DNA of 64,000 bases, taken from Alphaproteobacteria bacterium. GTDB lineage: Bacteria > Pseudomonadota > Alphaproteobacteria > Reyranellales > Reyranellaceae. This document shows, one piece after another, positions 37,723 through 45,280 of the stretch. A model generated the notes under the pieces. It did not search any database. It had not been told where the DNA came from and saw nothing but the letters and a program-made list of their open reading frames with translations. The stretch is from assembly GCA_017308235.1 (NCBI GenBank), contig JAFKFL010000011.1:248001-312000 (forward strand), in the 5' to 3' direction. A program made the translations under genes and the position numbers. How positions within the stretch are numbered: the stretch's first letter is position 1; each line of letters begins with the position of its first letter.

Positions 37723-38577
37723 ATGAGTAGCTTGATCTTCCGCGATTTCGATCAGGGCACCCTTGATCGCGAGTACGATACCCGTGGGCATGTTCCGAGC
37801 GTCGACCTCTATCGCACCCGTTGGGAAAAGGAGAGTGCGGCGATCCGCAGACGCGCTGCCAATCCCGTCGATATCCCCTACGGTCCGTCGCCGCTGGAGC
37901 GGCTGGATGTTTTCCCTCCGCAGAAGAGTGCGGCACCCGTTCAAATCTTTTTCCACGGCGGTTACTGGTGCCGGTCCGACAAGCTCTACTACAGCTTCGT
38001 CGCCGACGGCTTCCCGGACGCGCTCACGGTCGTGACGAACTACACGCTGTGCCCGTCTGTGAATATGGATGAGCTGGTCGAGCAGTGTCGCAAGGTGGTC
38101 GCTTGGGTTCACCACAACGCAGCGAAGTTCGGCGGCGATCCTTGCCGCATCTTCATTTCCGGGCATTCTGCCGGCGCCCACATCACCGCCATGCTGGCAG
38201 CATGCAACTGGACGGCGCGCGGCCTGCCGGCCGACGTCATCAAGGGCGTGACGGCGATGAGTGGTCTGTTCGAGCTCGAGCCGATACGGCTGAGTTTCAT
38301 GAACACGGAAATCCGCCTGACGCCTGAGCTCGTGTCCCGCAACAGCCCCATGCGCCTCGCGCCGCCGCAACTGCCGATGCTGGTTTCGGTGGGCTCGCTG
38401 GAAAGTGCCGAATTTCGTCGCCAATCCGCCGAATACGCTGCGCATGTCGGTGCTTCCCAGTCCGACGTGCAGTTTCTGGAAGCGCGGGGCCATCATCACT
38501 ATTCGATCCTGGATGCTTTCCACGACAGGCGCTCGGGGCTTGGAATGGCCGTCAGGAGTCAGATGGGCCTGGCGTAG
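37723..38577 (+). CDS. Alpha/beta hydrolase, arylformamidase-like
   Basis: A 284-residue esterase-fold protein. The oxyanion HGGYW motif (VQIFFHGGYWCRSDK) and nucleophile elbow GHSAGAH match kynurenine formamidases and related carbamate/amide hydrolases; the acid is probably Asp/Glu before the C-terminal RGHHHYSILDAF block, which supplies the catalytic histidine. Tryptophan breakdown would fit, but no kynurenine genes are nearby and the upstream FCD regulator points to a local substrate-induced route. ATG 37723 is used; the open frame upstream only shadows the regulator. Confidence 0.85.
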   Translation: MSSLIFRDFDQGTLDREYDTRGHVPSVDLYRTRWEKESAAIRRRAANPVDIPYGPSPLERLDVFPPQKSAAPVQIFFHGGYWCRSDKLYYSFVADGFPDALTVVTNYTLCPSVNMDELVEQCRKVVAWVHHNAAKFGGDPCRIFISGHSAGAHITAMLAACNWTARGLPADVIKGVTAMSGLFELEPIRLSFMNTEIRLTPELVSRNSPMRLAPPQLPMLVSVGSLESAEFRRQSAEYAAHVGASQSDVQFLEARGHHHYSILDAFHDRRSGLGMAVRSQMGLA

Positions 38578-38609
38578 CTTGCGTGAAACGTTGCCTCCAT
38601 GCGCGGCAA

Positions 38610-38639
38610 CCCTGCCGAAGGAGGGAGTCTCCGGCAGGG
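38610..38639. terminator. Hairpin between convergent genes
   Basis: CCCTGCCG (38610-38617) pairs perfectly with CGGCAGGG (38632-38639); an inner GGAG/CTCC can extend it. It sits between the ends of the arylformamidase-like gene and the convergent secreted-protein gene, so it may terminate both. No long T-run is visible. Confidence 0.5.
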
Positions 38640-38660
38640 CTTCCAGGGGGCGACGAATAT

Positions 38661-38978
38661 CTACTGCAGCGGGATATTGAAATTCAGATTGAGGCTCGAC
38701 GGTCCGGGCGCCGAATACGCCGGAGGCGCATAGACGACCGGTGGCGTCACGTATACGGGCCGCTGCTCGACGAACCTCGGATACGAATGATGAAGGCGCC
38801 ATTCGCGTTCACGCTCATGTTCGCGCCACTCATGTTCACGCCACCCACGTTCATGATGGCGGTCCCAGTCGTGGTCCCAATCGTGAGCTTGGGCAGCGCC
38901 GGCAGAGGCTAGAACGACCGAGCCGAACAAGGCAGCGGCCAAGAACTTCTTCAAATGCTGGCGGGCGGTAATACGCAT
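38661..38978 (-). CDS. Secreted, His/Arg/Glu-rich repeat protein of unknown function
   Basis: A 105-residue protein. Residues 1-31 form a clear Sec signal peptide (HLKKFLAAALFGSVVLASAGAAQA). The mature N-terminus is an extremely charged tract with repeated units (HDWDHDW, then REHEWREHEREREW), after which comes a Pro/Tyr/Val-rich tail (VYVTPPVVYAPPAYSAPGP) like the PXPV-repeat proteins of alphaproteobacteria, ending SLNLNFNIPLQ. The histidines could bind metal; this is a guess. I do not know a function. Confidence 0.72.
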   Translation of the reverse strand: MRITARQHLKKFLAAALFGSVVLASAGAAQAHDWDHDWDRHHERGWREHEWREHEREREWRLHHSYPRFVEQRPVYVTPPVVYAPPAYSAPGPSSLNLNFNIPLQ

Positions 38979-39158
38979 GGCACAACCTCCGTTGACATTA
39001 GAGGTTACGGAACATGCCTACCCGAACGTCCCCGCCGGAATTTGGGCATTTTGGCCATGATCGTGGCGTCAGAAGCCAATTTCGCAAACGCGCGCATCAC
39101 GTTTCACCGTCGTGCCGGGCATGGTTAGATGGCCACCGAACAACCGGGGGAAATGACG

Positions 39159-40352
39159 ATGGCAGGGCCGCTGGCCGGAGTACGCATTCTCGATTGCACG
39201 ACGGTCGTGCTGGGCCCGTGGGCCGCGCAGCAGCTGGGCGATCTCGGCGCCGACGTGATCAAGATCGAGCCGCCGGAGGGCGATACCACGCGCCAGCTCG
39301 GGCCGGCGCGCCACCCTGGCATGGCTGCTTTCTATCTCGGCTGCAATCGCTCCAAGCGCTCGATCGTACTCGACCTCAAGCAGGAGGCCGGCCGCAACGC
39401 GTTGTTCAAACTTGCCGAGACCGCCGATGTGCTGATGCACAACTACCGGCCCGAGCCTGCCAGACGGCTGGGCGTCGAATATGAGGCCTTCGAGAAAATC
39501 AATCCGCGGCTGGTCTATCTCGCGACCTACGGCTACCGCTCGGCCGGGCCGATGGGGCCGAAGGCTGCCTACGACGACATTATCCAGGCAGGATCAGGCC
39601 TTGCTTCATTGCAGGCGGTAGTAGCGGGTCAGCCGCGCTTCCTGCCGACGATCGTCGCCGACAAGACCAGCTCCAACGGCGTCGTGTCGGCTCTGCTGGC
39701 AGCGCTCTATGCACGCGAGAAGACCGGTCACGGCCAATCGGTCGAGGTGCCGATGTATGAGACGCTGGTCTCATTCGTGATGGTTGAGCATCTCTACGGC
39801 GAGAGCTTCCGGCCGTCGCTTGAGAGCGCCGGCTACAAGCGCGTCCTCAACAAGGAGCGGCGGCCTTATCCGTCAAAGGACGGATACTTCGCGTTGCTGC
39901 CGTATACCGATGGCCATTGGAAGGAATTCTGCACGCTGGTCGGCCGCGAAGATCTCGCCAAGGATCCGCGCTTTACGTCACTGGCCAATCGCCTCAAGAA
40001 CGTCGAGGCCTACTACGCGACGCTGGCCGAGATTTGCGTCACGCGCACCAATGCCGAATGGGTAGAGCTTCTGAAGAAATCCAATGTGCCGCACGGGCCG
40101 GTCAATACACTCGAGGACCTGTTCGTCGATCCGCAACTGCAGGCAACCGGCTTCTGGAAGGAAGTTGAGCATCCGAGCGAAGGCCGGCTGCGTATGCCTG
40201 ACATCCCGCCGCGCTTCAGCAAGACCAAGCCCGAGATTACACGTCTGCAGCCGCGGTTGGGCGAGCACAGCGTCGAGGTGTTGCGCGAGGCGGGCTACAG
40301 CAGCGCCGAGATCGACGCCATGCTGAAATCCGGGGCGACGAAGGCCGCCTAG
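39159..40352 (+). CDS. CaiB/BaiF (class III) CoA transferase
   Basis: A 397-residue family III CoA transferase, an interlocked dimer that moves CoA between acids. The N-terminal Rossmann part shows MAGPLAGVRILDCTTVVLGP and QLGDLGADVIKIEPPEGD; the region YDDIIQAGSG (138-147) holds the probable catalytic aspartate. SVEVPMYETLVSFVMVEHL and the C-terminal GEHSVEVLREAGYSSAEI are typical. The start is ATG 39159 seven bases after GGGGGA; ATGs at 39129 and 39153 are also in frame. The substrate is unknown; the gene stands alone. Confidence 0.9.
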   Translation: MAGPLAGVRILDCTTVVLGPWAAQQLGDLGADVIKIEPPEGDTTRQLGPARHPGMAAFYLGCNRSKRSIVLDLKQEAGRNALFKLAETADVLMHNYRPEPARRLGVEYEAFEKINPRLVYLATYGYRSAGPMGPKAAYDDIIQAGSGLASLQAVVAGQPRFLPTIVADKTSSNGVVSALLAALYAREKTGHGQSVEVPMYETLVSFVMVEHLYGESFRPSLESAGYKRVLNKERRPYPSKDGYFALLPYTDGHWKEFCTLVGREDLAKDPRFTSLANRLKNVEAYYATLAEICVTRTNAEWVELLKKSNVPHGPVNTLEDLFVDPQLQATGFWKEVEHPSEGRLRMPDIPPRFSKTKPEITRLQPRLGEHSVEVLREAGYSSAEIDAMLKSGATKAA

Positions 40353-40725
40353 GTAAAGAGAGCACAATTTGGCAATCCCTGCGCGAGACGTGCAGGGATT
40401 GCCAGGTCGCCGCTAATCCTTGGCTAGGGCAGTGTTGCCTGCCGTATCCTTTGGATCGGCATTATATCGGAATACGACAAATTGACGGTCGGGCGAGCGT
40501 AATCGGCCTTGTTCGGAGGATATCTGTTGGCCTTCGATCGGGACGGAGCGTCCATGGCTACTACCGCTCGTTACCAGGAGACGGTATTGCTGCAGTACAG
40601 TCGTGAGTTGCATTTGTGGATTTGAGATATTTGTAGACGATGCTTTTCACGGGATGATCGAGTATATAAATCAACTCGAGGTGGCGGGACAGAACTGAAG
40701 AAGAAGGGCGGGGTATCCTTCGTTT
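40353..40725. other. 373-base gap without a convincing gene
   Basis: It begins with a perfect 12-bp inverted repeat just after the CoA transferase stop. The remainder looks less GC-rich than its surroundings, with stretches such as GTATATAAATCAACTCG. A 66-codon frame on the minus strand (40413-40613) has no ribosome-binding site and no recognisable family, so I leave it out. The promoter of the orphan gene at 40726 probably lies at the right end. Confidence 0.5.
40371..40403 (+). terminator. Perfect 12-bp stem after the CoA transferase gene
   Basis: GGCAATCCCTGC (40371-40382) and GCAGGGATTGCC (40392-40403) pair without mismatch around a 9-base loop, 18 bases after the stop codon. The position suggests transcription termination or mRNA 3'-end protection; no T-run follows. 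Confidence 0.55.
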
Positions 40726-41427
40726 ATGGCTTTGGACGTCTATGTCGGGTCGCTTACGCGCTACTATGCGGGGGACTGGGAAAACGTCGCAGACAAGGCG
40801 GCGCGCGAGAGGGGCGAGCAAACCAGCCGTGGGGCATTCGTTGGAAGATCGACGGATATCACGCGTATCGGCTCGCGCCTGCTCGAATGGCGCAACACGT
40901 TGGTGCGGTCGCTGGGCGACAACATTACCGAGCCGCTGGAGTGGGATGAATCGGCGCAGGCGCTGCATTTCACGGCCCGGCCTGGCTGGGACGGGTTTGG
41001 CTCGCTGGTTCTTTGGGCGGCCTATGCCGAGCATCCGACCATGCGTGCACCACCCGCACTGCCAGAGGCGTGGGACGACGATCTGGCGCTGGTCCGTTGC
41101 AATGCCGACGGCTTCCGCTCACGTTTCTCGCATCTTGTACGGAACGTGGAACTCTGGCTGCCGTGTGCGTTCCGCTTCACCTTCGAAGGCGAAGACATCG
41201 ATGGCCGCCGCATCGTTGTGGGCTCGGTGACGACTCTGGCGTCCCAGCTCGCCGATCTCAATGCCGCCACCTGGAAAGTCGATGGCGATGGAGTTGCCTC
41301 CTGGGGCCGCCGGCCGCCAACGGCAGAGGCGTCGCTGGAGCAGCGCGCATGCTACGCCTTCGCCGTGATGACCGACTTGGTCCGGCATGCGGTCGATTAC
41401 AAACTGCCGATGAAGCTCGACTACTGA
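40726..41427 (+). CDS. Hypothetical protein, unrecognised family
   Basis: A 233-residue soluble protein starting MALDVYVGSLTRYYAGDWEN. I do not recognise the family. It is rich in tryptophan (for example DWEN, LEWRN, EWDES, LWAAY), has no signal peptide or membrane segment, and looks like one compact domain. A GGGCGGGGT-type purine-rich stretch precedes ATG 40726. It stands alone between two inverted repeats, after an unusually long gap. The opening MALDVYVGSLTRYY resembles small standalone proteins of unknown role in other bacteria; an immunity-type function is possible but unsupported. Confidence 0.75.
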   Translation: MALDVYVGSLTRYYAGDWENVADKAARERGEQTSRGAFVGRSTDITRIGSRLLEWRNTLVRSLGDNITEPLEWDESAQALHFTARPGWDGFGSLVLWAAYAEHPTMRAPPALPEAWDDDLALVRCNADGFRSRFSHLVRNVELWLPCAFRFTFEGEDIDGRRIVVGSVTTLASQLADLNAATWKVDGDGVASWGRRPPTAEASLEQRACYAFAVMTDLVRHAVDYKLPMKLDY

Positions 41428-41445
41428 ACGGTTGACGCAAAAAAA

Positions 41446-41471
41446 CCGCCCGTGACGTTCGTTACGGGCGG
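41446..41471. terminator. Bidirectional rho-independent terminator
   Basis: CCGCCCGTGAC and GTTACGGGCGG form an 11-bp stem with one wobble pair around GTTC. On the minus strand a run of seven T follows, making a strong terminator for the DUF2852 gene; on the plus strand CTTT follows, so it can also end the orphan gene. Confidence 0.85.
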
Positions 41472-41511
41472 CTTTGTCAGATCGGGGGAGAGTGTCAGGC
41501 GGCCGGAGACG

Positions 41512-41943
41512 TCAGACTGCCGGAGACGGGGGCGGTTCGGTCGCTGGCGGGCGGTTGCGCCGATCGGCCATGAACTGATCGAACTCGGCGCGGTCCTTGG
41601 CCGACCGTAGCTTGTCGAGGTAGTCGCGGAACTCGCGCTGCTCCTCATCGAGCTTGCGCAGCGTCTCTTCACGGTACTCGTCGAAGGCGACGTTACCGCT
41701 GGAATGGCGGCCCCAGCGTTGACGGCGGCGCCAGGCGCGGAAATCCTCGCGGGCTTCGCGACCCTCCGGCGTGTACCAGCGGCCGTAATGGCCATGCTTC
41801 CAGCAAGACATGCGTCCACTCCATTTCAAGTAGATGAGCAAGCCGAGGCCAACCGGCCAAAAAACGATGAAGCCGAGCACCACAAGCGCCACCCAGGCGG
41901 CCTTGGGCACTTCGTCCAGTCTGTCCATCAGGCCGTAGTACAT
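41512..41943 (-). CDS. DUF2852 membrane protein
   Basis: A 143-residue protein of the alphaproteobacterial DUF2852 family. One transmembrane helix lies at residues ~16-40 (AAWVALVVLGFIVFWPVGLGLLIYL), followed by a short WSGRM loop and a long charged region with EDFRAWRRRQRWG and FDEYREETLRKLDEEQREFRDYLDKL, probably a helical cytoplasmic domain. Function is unknown. A second start, Met6 (MDRLDEVPKA), is possible. A perfect inverted repeat 28-52 bases upstream suggests control by the neighbouring TetR regulator. Confidence 0.87.
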   Translation of the reverse strand: MYYGLMDRLDEVPKAAWVALVVLGFIVFWPVGLGLLIYLKWSGRMSCWKHGHYGRWYTPEGREAREDFRAWRRRQRWGRHSSGNVAFDEYREETLRKLDEEQREFRDYLDKLRSAKDRAEFDQFMADRRNRPPATEPPPSPAV

Positions 41944-41970
41944 AAGTGGCCTCCTCCAGCGCGGTTAACG

Positions 41971-41995
41971 ATGTAAATGTTAACGACATTTACAT
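41971..41995. promoter_or_regulatory. Perfect 10-bp inverted repeat, probable TetR operator
   Basis: ATGTAAATGT and ACATTTACAT are separated by TAACG. It lies between the DUF2852 gene start (41943) and the end of the tetR gene. A similar TTTACAT half-site at 42684-42690 lies just upstream of the tetR start, suggesting the same regulator controls both genes. Confidence 0.65.
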
Positions 41996-42037
41996 TGGGC
42001 TCTCGCTCATCGGGTGTCAAGGGTCGCCCCGTCGATT

Positions 42038-42673
42038 TCAGTTCTTATGGGGAAACCCCAAACCCTGCAGGTAAATGAGCATCGCCGACTCAAGTAGTTC
42101 TTCGGCCGTCATCGGCAAGGTGCGCCGGCCGGAATCGCCGCGGCCAAACAAAGAGGCGATACCGTGGGCCATCGACCAGAGGTGGAGACTCATCATCAGT
42201 GCCGGCGGTCTTCCCTTGGCAGGAAGGTTCGCCGACAGCGCGTCGGCCGCTCCGCGCAGCACCGCGAAGGCGCGATCGCCAGCGGCGCGCAGCTCGGGGT
42301 TGAGGTCGGGCGGCAGGCCTGATTCGAACATGGCGGCGTAATAGGCAGGCTCCGCACGCGCGAAGGCGAGATAGGCTCGACCGACGTTGTTGAAGGCGGT
42401 GATGGGGTCGGGTTTCCCTCCTGCCCAGCCGGTCGTGAGCATCGCCTCGAAACGTTGGAAGCCCTCGCGCGCGACATCAGCCAGCAAGGCCTCGCGATCG
42501 CGGAAATGGCGATAGGGCGCGGCCGGGCTGACGCCCGCCGAACGCGCGGCATCGGCGAAGGTAAAGCCCGCCGGGCCTTTCTCCTTGATCAACTCGCGCG
42601 CGGCCTGGATCAGTGCCTCGCGCAGATTGCCGTGATGGTACGCGCCCTCGCGGGCGCGCTGCTTCCAGCTCAT
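42038..42673 (-). CDS. TetR/AcrR-family transcriptional regulator
   Basis: A 211-residue repressor. The N-terminal helix-turn-helix is FTFADAARSAGVSPAAPYRHFRDREALLADVA (about residues 34-66), preceded by YHHGNLREALIQAARELI typical of the family; the C-terminal ligand domain has LHLWSMAHGIASLF, of the WHG subgroup. The start is ATG 42673; a longer reading frame (to 42709) is possible but less family-like. It is divergent from an LLM flavoenzyme and upstream of DUF2852 on its own strand; a perfect palindrome lies between it and DUF2852. Confidence 0.9.
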   Translation of the reverse strand: MSWKQRAREGAYHHGNLREALIQAARELIKEKGPAGFTFADAARSAGVSPAAPYRHFRDREALLADVAREGFQRFEAMLTTGWAGGKPDPITAFNNVGRAYLAFARAEPAYYAAMFESGLPPDLNPELRAAGDRAFAVLRGAADALSANLPAKGRPPALMMSLHLWSMAHGIASLFGRGDSGRRTLPMTAEELLESAMLIYLQGLGFPHKN

Positions 42674-42741
42674 GTTAAGGAAGTTTACATTAGGCGGGAC
42701 GCCGACCAAAGTGCCGAAAACGCGAGGAGTGGGAGGAAATC

Positions 42742-43809
42742 TTGGAACTGTGGACCACGGGCGTCGCCTCGGCGCGAGGCAGCGCGCGCACTGCGCGGGA
42801 AGTCGAGGCAGCCGGCTGGGACGGCATGTTGGTGGTCGATTCGCAGAACCTGTCGGGCGATCCCTATGTCTCGCTCGCCCTTGCCGCGGCGGCCACGACG
42901 CGGATCGGGCTGGGCACCGGCGTCACCAACTCGGTGACGCGCCATGCTGCGGCGACCGCCACTGCCATCACCAGCGTTCACCGCGTCTCGAACGGTCGCG
43001 CGGTGCTGGGCATCGGTCGCGGCGATTCAGCGCTCGCGCATCTTGGACGGGCGCCGGCGCGGCTCGCGCAGTTCGAGCGTTATTTGCGGCACCTGCAGGC
43101 CTACCTGCGCGGCGAAGCCGTGAGCTTTGACGAGATCGACATCCCGCATGACGTGGCCCCGCCTGTCACCGGCCTTCATCTGCACGACGCGCCGTCGGCG
43201 AGCCGGATCGACTGGATCGCGGACGGTGCCAAGGTGCCGGTCGAGGTGGCAGCGAGCGGCCCCAAGGTGATCGCCATGGCGGCGCTCCATGCCGAACGGG
43301 TGATGTTCACCCTCGGCGCCGATCTCGAGCGGCTCGACTGGGGTATCGCGCTCGCCCAACAGACTCGCAAGGACGCCGGCCTCGACCCCGACGGCATCGC
43401 CTTCGGCGCCTACGTCAATCTCGGTTGCCATGACGACCTCAAGGTGGCGCGCGATCTCGTTCGCGGCGGCCTCACGACGTTCGCCCGGTTCTCGGTGATG
43501 CATGGCAAGGCCAACGGGCCGGTGTCGGCCAACGACCGCGCCGTGCTGGAGACGTTGCGCACCAACTACGACATGCGTGCCCACACCCGCGCCGATTCTC
43601 GCCAGGCCGGCACCCTGACCGACGATTTCATCGATCGTTACGCCATCGTGGGATCGCCCGATCGTTGCGTCGAACGCCTTCGCTCCTTGAAGGCGCTTGG
43701 CCTCGACAAGGTGGCGATCAGCAGCCGAACCCGCGGCGCCTCGCCGGACGCTGGTGCGGTAAGCCAGCAGCTCATTGTGCGCGAGATCCTGCCCGCCATG
43801 CAGTCGTGA
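42742..43809 (+). CDS. LLM-class flavin/F420-dependent oxidoreductase
   Basis: A 355-residue luciferase-like TIM-barrel protein resembling methylene-tetrahydromethanopterin reductases (F420 type). It begins MELWTTGVASARGSARTAREVEAAGWDGMLVVDSQ and carries TRIGLGTGVTNSVTRHAAATATAITSV and GRAVLGIGRGDSALAHLG, the flavin/F420-binding strands. C-terminal DRYAIVGSPDRCVERLRSL is typical. Start at TTG 42742, six bases after GGGAGGA. FMN or F420 cannot be decided. It is divergent from the TetR gene, a possible regulator. Confidence 0.87.
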   Translation: MELWTTGVASARGSARTAREVEAAGWDGMLVVDSQNLSGDPYVSLALAAAATTRIGLGTGVTNSVTRHAAATATAITSVHRVSNGRAVLGIGRGDSALAHLGRAPARLAQFERYLRHLQAYLRGEAVSFDEIDIPHDVAPPVTGLHLHDAPSASRIDWIADGAKVPVEVAASGPKVIAMAALHAERVMFTLGADLERLDWGIALAQQTRKDAGLDPDGIAFGAYVNLGCHDDLKVARDLVRGGLTTFARFSVMHGKANGPVSANDRAVLETLRTNYDMRAHTRADSRQAGTLTDDFIDRYAIVGSPDRCVERLRSLKALGLDKVAISSRTRGASPDAGAVSQQLIVREILPAMQS

Positions 43810-43815
43810 GGAAGA

Positions 43816-45240
43816 TCAGCGGGGCGACTCGTCGCTCAGGATCTCGTCGGTCACGCGGTTCATGAGCTTTTCTTCCTCGCCGATCAGCCGCTTCTTGCGC
43901 CATCCACCCCGGGCGAAGACCACAACCGTAATGAAGAAGATGAGGATCCCGGAGATCGGGAGGGACCAATAGATGCCGTCGACGCCAAGCGAGGTATGCT
44001 TGGACAGGATGTAGGCGACCGGCAACTGCAACATCCATGTCGAGACGACGGTCAACAACATGCTTATCATCATGCTGCCGGCGGCGCGGAACACGCCGAT
44101 GAGCGCGAACTGCGCGCCGTAGAAACCCCAGCTCAACGCCATGATGCGCAGGAAATGTGCCCCCTCCGCAATGACCTCGGCATCGTTGGGCACGAAGAAG
44201 GCGACGATCGGCGAGGCAAACAGGAAGACGAGAAGACCGAAAGCCGTTAGCACTCCGAAGCCCAGCCACGAGCCCAGCCGGCCGATCTGCTCCGCTCGGT
44301 CTATATTGCCGGCGCCAATGTTCTGGCCGGCGAGTGCAGCCACCGCGATCGAGAGGCCAATGCCGGGGATGATGGCGACAGCCTGCAGGACGTTGCCGCC
44401 GACGCCGTAAGCGGCGAGGCTCAAGGTCCCGAAGCTCGTGACCAGGAAAGTCATCACCATCAGCGCCATCGCCCGCGCCGACATGTCGATCGAGGCCGGC
44501 AGGCCGAGGAGGAACGCGCGTTTTATGTGCTGGTAGTCGGGAATGAGGTCGGCAGCATGGACATGGATGCCGTGGCTGCCGCGGCGCAGGATCGCGATGC
44601 CGATCAGAGCGGCGAGCCCCTGTGTGACGAGCGTGGTGAGCGCCGCGCCCATCACACCATGGCCCGGGATCGGCCCCCAGCCGAAGATCATCAGCGGATT
44701 GAGCGCGAAGTTCAGCAACACCGTGCCCAGGACGATGTAGACCGGCAGCGACGGTCGCCCGATGCTGCGCATGATGCCCTGGAAGACAAAGAACGAGAAA
44801 TTGAAGGCCAGCCCCAGGAACGACACCCGCATGAAGCCGAGCGCGCCCGCATAGACATCGGGGCCGACGCCCATCAGCCGCAGCAGCACGGGCGCCGTGA
44901 CATAGCCGATCACGCCGAGCACGATTGCGGCCAGTACCACCATGAGCAGTGTCTGGCCGGCGACATGGCTCACCATCTTCTCGTTGCGTGCGCCCACATA
45001 CTGGGCGATCAAGGTCGAGCCCGCGATCGAGAGACCGGCGCCCACCGCGACCATCAGGAACATCACGGGAAAACTCACCGACACGGCCGCGATTGCCGCG
45101 CCGCCCAGCCGCCCGACCCAGAAAGCGTCGATGATCTGGTAGGCCGACTGCAACACGTTCGCCAGCACGATCGGCACGGCGAGTGTCAGCAGAGAACGAA
45201 GGATCGGCCCTTCGAGGAGCTTGTTGTTGGTAGGCGGCAC
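43816..45240 (-). CDS. MATE-family efflux transporter
   Basis: A 474-residue 12-helix transporter. The two repeats are visible: PILRSLLTLAVPIVLANVLQSAYQIIDAFWVGRLGG at the start of the first and PASIDMSARAMALMVMTFLVTSFG at the start of the second; GGNVLQAVAIIPGIGLSIAVAALAGQNIGA is the conserved second-half block. It exchanges Na+ or H+ for drugs or metabolites. A start further upstream would overlap ubiD, so I use GTG 45240, although its ribosome-binding site is weak. It follows ubiD on the same strand with a 40-base gap. Confidence 0.88.
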   Translation of the reverse strand: MPPTNNKLLEGPILRSLLTLAVPIVLANVLQSAYQIIDAFWVGRLGGAAIAAVSVSFPVMFLMVAVGAGLSIAGSTLIAQYVGARNEKMVSHVAGQTLLMVVLAAIVLGVIGYVTAPVLLRLMGVGPDVYAGALGFMRVSFLGLAFNFSFFVFQGIMRSIGRPSLPVYIVLGTVLLNFALNPLMIFGWGPIPGHGVMGAALTTLVTQGLAALIGIAILRRGSHGIHVHAADLIPDYQHIKRAFLLGLPASIDMSARAMALMVMTFLVTSFGTLSLAAYGVGGNVLQAVAIIPGIGLSIAVAALAGQNIGAGNIDRAEQIGRLGSWLGFGVLTAFGLLVFLFASPIVAFFVPNDAEVIAEGAHFLRIMALSWGFYGAQFALIGVFRAAGSMMISMLLTVVSTWMLQLPVAYILSKHTSLGVDGIYWSLPISGILIFFITVVVFARGGWRKKRLIGEEEKLMNRVTDEILSDESPR

Positions 45241-45280
45241 GGAAGCGATATAGGGAATAAGAGGCGAAGAGGGGAGGACT

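Noticed and set aside
40413..40613. A 66-codon minus-strand frame in the gap before the orphan gene.
   Set aside because: No Shine-Dalgarno sequence and no recognisable family; the frame is short enough to occur by chance.
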